A DNA stretch of 64,000 bases, from the NCBI GenBank assembly GCA_001600875.1, contig BCLD01000002.1:909646-973645 (forward strand), in the 5' to 3' direction. This DNA comes from Solicoccozyma terricola (lineage: Eukaryota > Basidiomycota > Tremellomycetes > Filobasidiales > Piskurozymaceae). The notes under the pieces were generated by a model. The model saw only the letters and a list, made by a program, of their open reading frames with translations, was not told where the DNA came from and did no database searches. The translations under genes and the position numbers were made by a program. The first letter of the stretch is position 1; each line of letters starts with the position of its first letter. Below, one piece after another: positions 24,394 through 36,776 of the stretch.

Positions 24394-27300
24394 TTAGAAG
24401 TCCGCTATACTACCATAAGATTCCAACAAATCTCCATACCCATCCTGCTCCCTCAGCGCATGTCCCTCCGACTCGTCGTTGCTCTCAGCGTCCGCTAGAG
24501 CGCCATCCGAGGTAGGTCTCGGGGCGGTCACCTTATCCAGCTGCTTTGCGTGGCGGCGCGGTGATGCCCCTGACATCCTCGGTGATCGCGGGTTTCGGGG
24601 TGCGGTTTCCTTCGGCACCTCGTCCCCTGGTGGAGGCGGAGCATTCAGGAAGTCTGCTCGAACGGGCGTGCGTGAAGAAGCTAGTGACTCCGCAATGCCG
24701 GCGTCGATCGAATGGTGCCGCGATTCCACCGTTGACGCTGAAGAGTTTCGCTCGAGCCCCGGCCCATCCGTGAACTTGAGATTGGGTGGCCGAGCGATAC
24801 GGCCCTTTCTGACAACCTGGCGTCGTGCAATGCCTGCTGACGGCTTTCTTTCCACTACGATCGGGTCTACTTGAGAGTCCGAGGAGTCGTACTGCCGGAG
24901 GTCCGGAATGCCGACGGGAAGATCGGTGAGCTGATATTTTGTAATTCCGGTGGTGGAGTCGGTGTGGTAATCGGTGCCAGCCTGATCAGGTACATCACCG
25001 CTACCTGGATCCGAGAGTGCGACACGGGCGTGGTCATGCGGGTGGATCGGTATTGATGCATCAGCTGTAGCACGTCGCAGACGAGCGGATGTCGTAGAGG
25101 GTTCTGAGCCTGCCTGTGCGGTCCTGCCAAGCGACAGTGGTCTTCCCAAGTTTACGCTGACATCCAACGAATGTGCAGAAGATGGTGACCGAACATGGCC
25201 TGGCGAGGTGGATCCCCCGGCGTACGTACTGGCCGCCCGGGCAGACCCGCTCAGCAGCAATGGTTTTGTAGCGGCGGGAGGAGTAGCGGGAGGGTGAATC
25301 TGTTCAACGAGAGACGAGAGACGATTTCCGATGCCCAAACTATCCCCTCCACGACGCCGGTACCGTCCCGCCGGATATACGATACTACCGCGTGGTGAGA
25401 TGAAGGATGGCGGCATGGATGTGTCCCTACGGTAAAGATCGGCACCCGGTGCTGACGCCGGTAGTGTGAGGGCAGCCAATCTGCTAGAGAGATCCGATGT
25501 GGGAGCCATTGACACCGTGCTGGGCGGGGTTGTGCTTGAAGCGGTAGAGGTCGACCAAAGGCTACCAAGTGTCGGAGCGGCCTTCCACCTAGCCAGCGCA
25601 GCCGCGGTCAAATTCGTCGACGCTTTTGCAATGGACGCAGCAGCATCACTATCTTGGAGCGTACGCGAGATGTCTGCCGCGGATGGTGCCGACGCAGCAA
25701 TCCGAGAACGAACAACGTCCGCGACTTCCTCGAGTCGGGACCTGCCTGATGATATTTGAGCCTCTTCCTCTTCCTCCCACTGGATATCGTCTGGCCCTTC
25801 ACCTTCGAACTCTGCGAGCAACCGTTGCTGCCTGACCTGCCAAGCGACTCTCAAAATCTCGCTTACTCCGCCTACCTCTCCTATCGGATAGTTTCTTAAC
25901 AGCTCCAATGCGAACATCGATGACGCCTCATCGTCCAGCGAGTCGACGGGAATCCACATTGTTCCATTCCGATTCCGTTCCGCCGTTGGCCCTGCCAGCA
26001 TCGGCCGCTTGGCAAGGAGTAACATGGCCGTACAAATGTCAAGAAGAGCGTCGACCTTTGGTGCGGACTCTCTTGTTGTTTGACGCTCGGAGAGTATATA
26101 GTCCCAGATGGCTATGAGCGGGCGTGATGCCAGTTCCGCCGAGAGAAGAAGCGTGAGCCATCGATAGGAATAGGTAGGCATTGAAGGTCTCAGTGATCGC
26201 TTCGACTGGGTATATGTCAACATCGAAACCAATCAGTATATCCACCTGGCAACCGCTCACACCTAAGACCCTAACTCACCAGCTCCCTCCACAAGCCTTC
26301 ATCCGCCCACCTGACCCTCTCATCCAATCTCTTCATCGCGCTTTGCACCTCTTCCACGCCAAGAACCACATCCCCAAGTTCACCCATCAACCCTGTAAAC
26401 GCCCAATACGTATCTGCTTCGACGTGCGCCCCGCCTTGGAAGACAGTGTACAACGTTCGAGCTACTTCCGAGATACCAGATGTTAACTCGATCGCTGGGT
26501 TCGCGGAGGAGAAAACGTAGAGTAATCGAAGTAAACAATCTGAATTCCGATCTTGTAGAGGAATCGACGACGCGTCAACGGAAGGTATGGGATGTGGTGA
26601 CAATAGGGTGATTGGCGAGGCTTCCGTGTTCACTAATCCAGTGACTGCTGTACTCAGCGATAACCGCGGAGTCTTGATCGTACTCAATCCATCGACATCC
26701 TTTCTCCGTTTCTCGAAACGCTCATCTTCAGACGGCGAAAGAACAATCGCCGGACTCGTCAACATCGCTGGTGTTCCCGACGATGCCGCCACCGCCGTCG
26801 TCGTCGTCGCCCCCGTCCCCGACCCTAACTCCCGAGGTCCTCTAATAGCCACCCTTTCCCTTTCCCCCTTCTCCTTCCCTTTCCCCTTCTCCTTTGCTGT
26901 AAACCTCGGTTCTTCCTTTGCTTTCCGAATCGCCACGACTCTCTCCTTGATTGCATTCCGATTCCCAATCACTTCCACCCTCTCTCCCTTCCTTTTCCTC
27001 TCTCCACCATGTTCTTTCCTACTTTCCCCTTCAAGCTCCAAATCAATCGATGGATCTGAAGACGAAGATGCATGGTGAGTCGATCGTTCGATACTGCTGG
27101 ATAATGGATTTCGAGATGAAGTTGGTGCAGGATCTGAAAGGAATCGGTGAATTGTGGATGAATGATCGATTTCTTGTGAAATAGCGAATAGATGACGATC
27201 GTGTGGGGTTGGTGAGAATGTAGGCTGGTGTGATGAAGGAAGGGGGGAACGGGTGTGTTAGATAGGGGAGGCGGCAAGGATATAGTTTGAACGAAAAGCT

Positions 27301-27915
27301 GGGAAGGGGAAACTACGCTCACCTCTTCTAAATCGACTAGATCGGATAATGACCTCCTAGCGAGATCCTATGGAATTATGAGATGAAACAGATTCATCAG
27401 TTCCTCCCTCCAATCCCCATCCGGGCGCCGTTCCCGTTTTATTCGCCATCCAATTTTTTCAAAACCTACATAATACCTCTTCCTCAATTCCTTTTTCTCC
27501 TCTTTCCATCTCCTCTTCTCCTGTGATAAAACTCCTAGTAAAAGTAACCAAGCCAATGGTCTGAGATGTGGTGGATGATTCGGTATACCTAATTACATTG
27601 GACCGAAATCCCAAATAAGATCAGCACATACGTCGCGCAATTCCCCAATCTCATCAACTAGGAGAAGAGATAGTAGAAACGAGCAAACTAACCTCGAGAA
27701 CAAAGTCGACGAAGACTGTTTATATCAAGAGTGGGTTCTGCGATGTGATTTGAAGGATCAAGGAGGATCTCAAATGCGTGAAGGCTGTGATGAGTTGTGG
27801 AGAGATGGGTATAGGGTTGGTTAGTATTGGACGTGGGACCGGATAAGGGATCGGACGTGGATGCGGGGTGGGATGTATTATGGTATCAAACTGACCGCTG
27901 TTCCCGGTCCTGCAT
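24394..27915 (-). CDS. TBC1D13-like TBC-domain protein, probable pseudo-RabGAP
   Basis: TBC-fold protein related to TBC1D13. Six exons give about 1010 aa: 27915-27896, 27784-27693, 27588-27470, 27367-27323, 27224-26280, 26205-24394. The first exon is 20 nt. The TBC domain starts with LRRLCSRGIPNHPPHLRPLAWLLLLGVL. It continues, after a roughly 150-residue basic/serine insert, with ANPAIELTSGISEVARTLYTVF, EADTYWAFTGLMGELGDV, YSYRWLTLLLSAEL, IAIWDYILSE and LLRNYPIGEV. At the arginine-finger position IxxDxxR the gene has I-S-Q-E-I-D-H, and at the glutamine-finger position YxQ it has L-T-S, so both catalytic residues are missing. A long serine/proline-rich C-terminal tail (about 400 aa) follows. 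A Rab-binding scaffold without GAP activity is inferred. Confidence 0.85.
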
Positions 27916-28097
27916 GGTAGTGGTTGGTGGTATAAGCTTACTGACGACGTTGTGGTGATGTAGTCGTGGATGGTGTAGTTGTTGGGTATGTGGTGGACGA
28001 TGATATGGCTACAGTTGTTTACTGTTCAACGGGAGGAAGATGTCACGTGCAAGTTGGGGAGGGGCGGGAGGGCGGGACGGGAGGCGAGGGAAGAGAT

Positions 28098-28133
28098 GGT
28101 ATGGAATGGTATGGAATGGTATGGAATGGAATG
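28098..28133. repeat. GGTATGGAAT decamer tandem repeat
   Basis: Three to four near-perfect copies of a GGTATGGAAT unit in the divergent promoter region. It is next to a G-rich stretch at 28141-28160. Confidence 0.8.
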
Positions 28134-28262
28134 CTATTGGGGACCCCGGGGGGAGGGGGGGAGCTCCGACGATCCCCTTGCTGTTATTAGGTATAAGAAG
28201 TAGATCGTCGAGTTTAAACAACTACTCCGATCTGATGGGGGGAAGGGCTAGGGAAAGGGTGT

Positions 28263-28296
28263 TATCTATCTATCCATCCATCCATCCATCCATCCA
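28263..28296. repeat. (ATCC)n microsatellite
   Basis: About seven ATCC units follow two ATCT units, in intergenic DNA. Confidence 0.85.
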
Positions 28297-28846
28297 CACA
28301 TTAACACTGCATGCAAGTATGGGGACCTCCGTTTGCGCATATTACAAATCCACGCATTAGGCAGTCACCCGGACATCCAGTCCACAGCGCTTCTCGAGCA
28401 CCATCGCTACGTGGTGAGCCAAACCTTGCCTCGGGGCATCGGAACTTGCGCCGCAATAGCCAGCCAGCCAACCATTATATCCACTGGTTTGGTTGGGACA
28501 TCATGTGGCCCCCACCTCCACCGCTCACACGCCGTATCGCATAGGATACCCAGGAGGAAGAGGAGGCAGAGACGACCATCCATCCCCGGCTAAACTTGTT
28601 TTGGCATTTGCTCCATTTCCCGGCTAAACCTGTTTTGGCGTTTGAGTTAATCGGATTATCCGGATTAGCCTTTCCCCTGACTCAGAATTGTTGACGATCG
28701 AACTCCAATCTCTTGCACCCATATATCGTCAACCATGTCCCACTAAAGTGCATCAGCCTGACCCCCGTCCCGCCGTTCATCAATCCTACCTGCCACCCCA
28801 CCACCACCACCCAACTCCCTTCTTTCTTTCCTCCCACCCACGCGTT

Positions 28847-30286
28847 ATGCCGCATGAAAACGCAATCCTCGAAAACGTATTCGGGACGATCGGTGCAATC
28901 CTATGGTCTATTCAAATCTTACCTCAAATATGGAAATCATATCGATCAAAAGATACAGAAGGGTTGAGTGGAATGTTGATGTTGTGAGTATTGCCCAGTG
29001 TTCGTTTTCGGTGTTACACGAGAAACGAGCGGGAGGCTCGTTGGAGTTAGCGCTGACACCCCACACCCATACCTGTACCCACCCTTCGTCTGTACCTACA
29101 GCATTTGGGCAGTCGCTAGTATCTTCCTTGGAACATACGCCATAGTAGAGAATATAAATATCCCAATCATCGTACGTCGAATACATCAAACAATTCCTTC
29201 GCGTCGTTCTTGTCCCTAACCCNAACNCCCCCCCCCCCCCCCGGGCCCCTCCCTCCCCTCTTCGGTCTCCACCCCAATTCACCAAATAACCAGCTTCAAC
29301 CTCAATTATTCGGCGTCCTCGCTGCACTCTCATGGGCTCAAACGTTATATTACGGTCCTAGAAAATTCACAAGATTTCAAGCTGGGACTTGTTTTGTAGT
29401 TTTTTGTGCGGTTTTCGCTGGGTTTGAAGGTGGGATGGTCGTCGTTTTGAAGGTGAAATGCCCTCCTGCTTCTTATTTTCTGAGGACCGTAACGAAGGGT
29501 TCTCAGTGTGTGATGCATGATGCTGATGGAGACCCCCCCCCCCCCCTCTCTTGGCAGAACGCAAAAAACGCAGGAAACTCCAAACCGACATTCGCATTCG
29601 GATTAATCTCCGCAATTCTCATCGCTGGTGCCTTACTTCCTCAATTCTATGAAATATGGAGATTAAAAGAAGTTAAAGGGATAAGTTTGACATTCATGAT
29701 TGTTGATATGGGTGGTGGTGTTTTTTGTATTTTGAGTTTGGCGTTTAAAGCTACGATTGACCCTCTTGCTACCGTGAGTTTTGATGAGGCGAATTGGAAA
29801 AGAGGAATAATGCAATCGAATCGTGCTGATGACATTCGCTGGGTGGGCATTTTCTTCTTCGTTTTTCGTTTCGTTTACCCCCTCCTCCTTCCAATACAGG
29901 CGAATTACGCAGGTGTGGTCATCCTTGATGGTCTTATCCTCCTCCTTGCCGCTATATTAAACCCTCGTGCGAGACGTCGACGAGCTCGTGAAGCGACTTT
30001 GGAATGTGGAGATGTCGAAATTGGTACTTCTTCTAACGGCGGTATGCAAGAAAACTCGGGAGAGGTAATAACGGACGAGGAGAGGGAGAGTAGAAGGATA
30101 CAAGATAAAGAAGCGTTGGAATTTCCAGCTGGAACACCTGGTCGAATTCTACACACTGATTCGCACCATCTCCACGAAGGGCGCACTCGGAGTGACGTTT
30201 CACATGTTGGATTGTCAAATACAGGATTGGAGTCGAGACAGACGACTATCGTGACAAATGATCATGAAGAGATGGAAAAGCACTGA
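28847..30286 (+). CDS. PQ-loop repeat membrane protein
   Basis: Seven-helix PQ-loop protein of the cystinosin/YPQ type, which in fungi are mostly vacuolar transporters for amino acids or related solutes. Five exons give about 322 aa: 28847-28983, 29102-29171, 29294-29452, 29558-29773, 29900-30286. The first PQ-loop is WSIQILPQIWKSYRSKDTEGLS and the second is AGALLPQFYEIWRLKEVKGIS, each in the usual helix-PQ-polar arrangement. Hydrophobic segments alternate throughout. The C-terminal 110 residues are charged and cytosolic-looking with many arginines. The last intron (29774-29899) has GTGAGT and a T-rich acceptor and is a multiple of three, so a retained form would also be open. Two ambiguous bases (29223, 29227) lie in the second intron, beside a C run. 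Substrate unknown. Confidence 0.82.
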
Positions 30287-31032
30287 TCGTTGGACTAGAG
30301 GAGGAAAGCGTTTTGACGAGGAAACTGACGAGAAACAACTCATCGAGGGAGAGTCGTCTGCAAGGGACGCTAGATGGGGGCATCGACAGGATATCGGAAT
30401 AACAATCAGGCACACCATTGGTGGCAAACGACGCAATCGACTGAAACGTCCATGATGAGATTGGAACGTTTTCCAACGAAAACTTGAGGAGGAAGAATCA
30501 ACACGACTCCGTATTGAGAAGAGATGCTACGTCTACGAGGATAGGACGGGTGCATACGGTGCAATGGTGCACGCTTGTCAAGGGACCTCACTGACCTCCC
30601 AACTGCCCTCGAGTTGCGAAAGCGAAAGTGTCTCAGCAGTTCGATTGAGCCGAAGATGTGACTAGGACATGCCCCTCACTGCATCTGCATTTACGCCTAC
30701 GCCGATTGGATAGACAGACATTGTATCGAGTAGATGACCGGGTTGTCGATGTTGCTATGCATGATGCTTTGTTTACGTTTCGCCAGCGTAACAGTCACGT
30801 GATTCCTGGGGAACCGGGGAACAACTCACTCAGCAACCACCACCACCCAGTCCACCACCCATCAACATCACCATCACTCAGAGACTCAGGAGGCGGGTGC
30901 AGGAGAAACATCGAACACTACTGGTAGGACTTTTCGGCGGCTAGGCGCATTCTTGCGTGTTCTATCCGACACAGGGCCAAAGCATCGACATCCAGTCTTG
31001 ATAACACGACTCGTACTTACCAATCTCTCAAG
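30287..31032. other. Intergenic upstream of GATA factor
   Basis: About 745 bp with no convincing gene. It has one CACGTG at 30796-30801, 232 nt before the GATA-factor ATG, and a CAC-rich stretch at 30838-30875. Confidence 0.5.
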
Positions 31033-33940
31033 ATGGTCGAACACACAAAAGCACATGCTGAGACGACGTTGGAAGCTGGCAAGATTCATCAACTACCAGG
31101 TATGTCTGCTATACCTTAGCCAAATCCCGCCATCATCTGGCTAACATCGCACAACCTACAGTCAAAATCGTATATTCTGTACTACATCCTTCCCATCCCT
31201 CTTCGTCTTCAGCTACGCATTCAACAACCCCCACAGAAATCTTCCTTGCCTACCCACCACTCCAACAACCTGTCTTCATCCACCTTCCAGTCCGAAAACA
31301 AAGGCGCTTTCGCAGTAGTAGCAATACGACACGGGGAAAAGGCGGATATGGCGTACCGGGTGGGAATGGCATTGCAGAGCAGGAAGAGGAAGCGGTTCAA
31401 ATAGGAAGTCTATATTTGAAAGGCATATCAGAAAGTATTCAAGCCGTCAGGTCAGTGGGAGTCCCTTTCCTCCCAGACTTATTGATAATATACGCTGATC
31501 CGACTGAAAATTTCTTTCAAATCTCTCCAGTCCCGATCTCCTCCTCCCTTCCCCTGCATCCGCACATTCCTCCCCATACATGACTCCCTCACACCGCTCG
31601 CCATCGCACATACACCAAACCACACCTGCAGACTACATAGTCCAAGTCTGCTCACCATCTCCCATCAGAACATCGCACTCTCGGACCCATTCCAACGCGA
31701 CGACGAGTTCAGCTACTGGAGGAGCGGATGAATCGATATGGATTGGATCAGGGCTTATTTCATGGGCTTTAGAAGAAGGAGGTAGCGGGAGAACGATGAT
31801 TAAAGGTCGAATCATCAGGGATGCTCGGTTTGGGAGTGTCACCGGGATTACCGATAGCGTTCGACGACGGGATGATGATCAGATTGACGGGTTAAAAGCT
31901 CTTGCGCGAGAGGAAGATAGAACGGATGAAGAGGTTCAAGGTTGGGGTATTGAAGTGGTGCTCCGACTAAAGAGGATTGTAGATCCTCCTTCGCATCCCA
32001 CTCCACGAGCTCAATCCACACGAGCACGATCAACAACACCAATGGCTACAAGTTCGACGCTCCTTCTATCCACGCCTGCGGGAAGGTTTCACGGCTCGGG
32101 AACGGGAGAAGAGCAGACATCGAGTCCGTTGTTGGCTTCTCTTCAAACACCAGTAGATGTGGAGAGATTAAAAGTCGAAGTGTTTGGGGAGAGGGAGATT
32201 GATGGCAGGAAGAGGAGATGGAATGGGGAGGAGGGGAGGAGTGAGAGGTTGAGAACGAGGATGGCGACCGAAAATGAGGAGGTGGTGGCGGTCACCGACT
32301 TTCCATCGACCAACAAGGACGTGGACATGCTGGAATCGACACCAGTGACGATAGATCTGACGATACCAGCGAAACGAAACGTTCAAGCAGAGGTCTCTCT
32401 CGGCACGTCGCCGCCGGCTACCCCATCATCTCTGCAAAAGCAAATGTCAGTGGAGCCAGACATGATCATCGTCCTTGATGACCCCAAACAGGACAAGCTG
32501 TCGGAACCAGTAACAAATGACCCCCGGTTGGAAACACTGCCCCTGCAATTACCACAACATACTGAAGTGGCTACCAAAAAGAATACGACCACTGCGAAGA
32601 GCGAAGCAACGACAAAGTCCAAGCGAGGGAGAAAGAAGATACCAGCTCGACCAGGAATCTTTTGTTCAAACTGTGGCAGGACCGAGACGTGTACATGGAG
32701 GCAAAAGGAGGACCAGAGGGTTTGCAATGGTGGGTAAAGTCCATAACGTACAGCTGAGTGTACGTCAGCTGATAATCTTGTCGTTGCAGCATGCGGTATC
32801 TACTGGAACGTTCACAAGCGCATGAGACCCCCCGAGTTCTGGGGAAATCACTCCAAGTCCAAGGATAAGACGGGTAACAAAGAGAATGACACGAGTGGTG
32901 CAAACACTCCCGTACCGAAGGTCGCCACGCAACCTGCAAATGCGGTTGCAGGTCCATCAGTCACACCGGAGCAGCGGGCAAAAGAGGTAATTACCACAAA
33001 AACGATTGACCCGAAAGCGGAGGAGTTGGCGGCGATTCGACGGAGACGTGCCGAGGCATTCAGAAGAACGTTAAGCACTTACGTGGAGAAGGAGGCTGCG
33101 AGACTGCGAGCGAAAAAGGCCGCCAATGGCGCCGCAAAAGTCGTTGGTGGTCGAGACGGCAAGACCTCCACAATATCCCATCCAGCCACTGATCGCTCCA
33201 CCCCTCTATCGAACATCCATCCCACTCAAAATCCGGAGGATTCGGTGCTTGCGGTCGCCTACCCGCCGAGCGTACCTACCGATGCAGCACGTCAGTCAGT
33301 TCTCGATGCGTTGGCTGTCCGATGGCTCGATGCTCAGGCAAGCCACATGCCAAATTTATCGATTAACCAGGACGACCTTGACCTCGAGCTCTTCCAGGAC
33401 GCGCTGAATCAGCTGACGGCCCATGGTCAAGGCGATGCAATGATTGCGGGGGATGAGGATGCGGACATTTCCGCTTTTTTCAAGTTCAGTCAAAGCCAGG
33501 AGACAAGTGCAAGCCAAGGGACGGAAAGAAGTTCGCAGGAGTATGGAGGAACAAACGCGGATGCGGACGACCCGCTGTCCTTCTTCCACGCTTTGCTGCC
33601 AGGGGACAATCCACCAAGCTCGCTTCCCGGTGACTCGCCATTCGATTTTTCCCAGCTTCCCCCATCAAGTCCACCGATAATCATGCACGACCTTCAGCAC
33701 TCTGCGCTTCTGCTGAGCAGTCCTGGAACAAGTCCGAACGGCGTTAGCCCGTGGAGCGACTCTGCGGTGACGCCGGAGGCTGTCATGGGAAAACACATGC
33801 GAAGGGCGAGCGAGGTCATTGGGCGCAGTGGACGGCATCCTTTGGCGGCCGTGGCTGCATTAGGGGCAACGACGTCGGGAGACCTCGAAGAGCCGAATGA
33901 AGCGACATTGATGGCTTTATTGGCGGAATTTGAAGCGTGA
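31033..33940 (+). CDS. GATA-type zinc-finger protein, atypical finger
   Basis: Probable DNA-binding transcription regulator of about 901 aa. Four exons: 31033-31099, 31162-31450, 31531-32729, 32790-33940. A single GATA-type finger lies near residue 500-535 and is split by the last intron after its third cysteine: CSNC, then 16 residues, then CNAC, followed by GIYWNVHKRMRP. Canonical GATA fingers have 17 or 18 residues between the pairs, and the usual TPLW is TCTW here with an extra cysteine. The region after the finger is basic (IRRRRAEAFRRTLSTYVEKEAARLRAKKA) and may form a helix. The N-terminal half is serine/threonine-rich, and the C-terminal part is acidic and serine-rich with repeated DDPLSFFHALLPGD-like stretches, as in activation regions. 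Targets cannot be told from the sequence; nitrogen, iron or light control are all known for fungal GATA factors. Confidence 0.85.
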
Positions 33941-34061
33941 GATCATTTCGTACTGTACAAAAGATGTGTATATAAGGCGACATGTGCCTGCGTGCGTGTA
34001 TTTATACATTTTTGTTCGTGAATGTCAAGTAGATGTATTCCCATGCTACAACGAGATATGC

Positions 34062-36408
34062 TCAGTGTGAATGCGCTTGGATATCTTTACATGCGTGAAA
34101 TGAGAGAAGATAGTTCCAGAAGTGAAGGGATAGAGATAACGCGAGGGCGACAGCAATGAGACCTCGTATAGGATCCTCTTGGATCCACTCGGAAGTTTTC
34201 ACTGCAAAATCGACGAAATCGCTCTGATTTGTATTGTTAGATACTGCCACGGGATGCTCAAGGTGATTAGCTTGTGCGTCCTAGGGTGACTACTATTTGA
34301 AGGACATACCTGCGACTGCCTCTCCGTCCTCGGTATCATCATCATCATCATTTTCACCGTCCGTGGATTTACCACCACAATGGAAATCATCCGGATGATC
34401 CCGTACATAGGCACGCATTTTGCCAGCTATCAATTTGTTCCATTCTTTTTGACCCGATTCTGCTTGGCCGTTGATCATGCCTGGGTCGTGAGGGGGACCC
34501 GCGCGGGGGGGGGGGGGGGGGGGGTCAAAGGGCCGTCGTTTTTGTCAAAAAAAGCAAACGACTGAAGACTTACCCTTTAGCATACTACTTCCACTCCATT
34601 CCACTTGAAACGAAGCGTGAATTTTTGTTCCTCCCCTTCCATCGTGACTGAGAACTGTTCTACTCCTCGTTTGGAAACTACGCTCGGCGGTTGATAAGCA
34701 CCTGCCCCCCTTTACGCCGGATTTGACAGCGAACCCCACCTCTTCCCACTTGGAACATCAGGAGTCTGAGTAATCCCTTGCACCTCATACCATCCGTCTG
34801 AATCTTCATGCTTGATCTCCTCGTTGGAAATGCATTTGACCGAGCCCCATTTTCCGCCGATTGGTTTGACGTATGAAAATGACCGTTTGTTATCTTTCCA
34901 CGGTTGGATGTCGATGTCTACGAGGCAACTCGGGGAGTCAGGATGAAAACCGATCTCATCCCAGCTCAGGCCACTCACCTCGGAACCCTTGATTCTCCCA
35001 TATTGACTTTAAAAAATCTTCATTATGATACATCAAGTTGTAACTCTCTTCGGGGGTAGCATGAACTCTGAGGTTCAACACATTCAGCGACATGATATCC
35101 AGTCTCTTTCGACAGCGCTACTCACTTGCTAATCAAAGCCACTTTCTCCAAATCCTTTGTATCTGCAACTGTCGCCACATGTTTCCCTTCCACCTCTCCT
35201 CCCTGTACTGTAACTATCTCCTCTTCTTGCTCTCCCCCATCCACTACCACGTCTCCCGAATCATCTTCTCCCAACAACTTCAACACCCTCTTCGCCGCCT
35301 CTTTCTCTTCTTTATCGCCTCTAGCTTCCGTTTTCGTCGTTTCTAGGAACCTCTCGTACGATGATGGGGAATGAAATTTCCAAGATCTAAGAAGGAGAAG
35401 AAGTGTATGATCTCTATCTGGAAGGGTAGTTATTTCCTCCTGTTGCGGTACAATTTCAGTCCCTCTGCAATGCACGCCGGGTTAAGGAGAGGAAGGGAAG
35501 ACTACTTACGGTGCTATCGCCGTATTCAATGATCAGAGCATTCGGTATACATCCGGCTACGTATGAGGGAGACACCGATTTAAGTTGCGATAATGTGAAA
35601 TGTCTCTATGAAAACAGACGGAATCGGTCCTATCAGCTGGATGAAAAAGAAAATATTGGGTAAGAAAGCGACGGCAAGCCCGCATGCGTACCTTGGTTTT
35701 GACTCCAAGGATATTACTTCGAAATCCTACACTCTTCGTTGAGATATAAATTCGACCATGTAGCATGATACCAGCGACGAGAGCACAACCATGAGCTATA
35801 TTGTAAGATAACAAATCAGCGTTCCAACTCCACACCGACTTTACAAACGTTTCAAAACCCCCCAAAAAACACTCACTGCAAACCAACTCCTCGTCATCAT
35901 CAACCGCGAAATGCTTTCTCCATTCCTTTATCCTCTTCTCTGTAACGCAACCCTCACCCTCGGTCAACGTCGTGACCGTGGAATCAAATGTATTAACGCT
36001 TGCAAGTGTTGCTGATGATTTTGCTCGATTACGGGATACCATATTCATTGGATCACTCGGTTGTGTCGTTAATAAGGAGGGAGTGGACAAAGGAGAGGAG
36101 TTAGCGGTTGATGGGGTAGACGTTTGAATTGGAATTGTGGTTCCATTGAGTTTTGGATTCGTCGGTATCCTCGCTGTCTTTGGCCGTGACACAGGCATGG
36201 TTGGTGTTTCTGAATTGTCGTCGGTTGAATCAACCGGTTGACCGTATTGTTGGGGGGTGGTCGTCGTCGTCGTCGTCGTCGTTGTTTCAGGCTCGATACG
36301 AAGGGTCATGTCGCGGATCGGAGCACCCGATGAAGTCTCGGACACGGGGAATGAGACGGGAGGTGGAGGGAGAGGAGCGCCGGCGGCGGTGGCGGCTTCG
36401 GCGGGCAT
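34062..36408 (-). CDS. LAM/GRAMD1-type sterol transfer protein (GRAM + VASt + TM)
   Basis: ER-anchored lipid transfer protein that moves sterols at membrane contact sites. Nine exons give about 589 aa: 36408-35877, 35795-35692, 35605-35510, 35439-35126, 35067-34979, 34917-34740, 34677-34574, 34480-34310, 34243-34062. Residues 1-150 are serine/threonine/proline-rich with a threonine run. A GRAM domain follows (HGRIYISTKSVGFRSNILG...LKSVSPSYVAGCIPNALIIEYGD). The VASt domain is marked by SFSYVKPIGGKWGSVKCISNEEI, WYEVQGITQTPDVPSG and VEWSGSSMLKGMINGQ. One C-terminal membrane segment (LIAVALALSLSLHFWNYLL) ends the protein. Only a single VASt domain is present, as in yeast Lam1/Lam3/Lam5/Lam6. The fourth exon's acceptor at 35439 is chosen for frame. 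A CACGTG sits 166 nt upstream. Confidence 0.88.
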
Positions 36409-36776
36409 TGTTGGGGAGGGGAGGCAGGGGATGGTGGTTGACCGACTGACGAGTGAAGCAGAGCTGTGGCTATGCTCTGAGCTTGACCGTGGCCACCTTG
36501 ACGAGACACCATGTATCGCTGTTTGGTCGATGGAGTTGAGTCGGGGAGCGATGTGACGTCATCCTCCGGTTGTCACGTGGCAATTCCAAGTTTCAGGGTG
36601 GCGAGGACCTGTCTGGAATGGAATGGATACATGGATGGGATGTGTGGCTACTGACACGACATCGAACAGCATATTTATTGGGACGATCATTTGGAAGTAA
36701 TCACATCGAATAAGAAAGGCCAGGCCCTTTCAGGAAATATAATCCGCTGCTGGCTCGACGAGTCACCCACCCTGCT
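36409..36776. other. Intergenic between LAM and CAX genes
   Basis: Promoter side of the LAM gene, with one CACGTG at 36574-36579 and a TGACGTCA palindrome (CRE-like) at 36554-36561. The rest is the 3' flank of the CAX gene. Confidence 0.5.

Larger units (their letters stand above)
27916..28846. other. Divergent intergenic region, TBC gene and PQ-loop gene
   Basis: Roughly 930 bp without a supportable gene. It carries a CACGTG at 28044-28049 (129 nt upstream of the TBC start) and two simple repeats listed separately. Confidence 0.5.

Noticed and set aside
29210..30286. Single 358-codon plus-strand frame across ambiguous bases
   Set aside because: It reads through three introns of the PQ-loop gene and across unknown bases; the spliced model explains the conserved parts.
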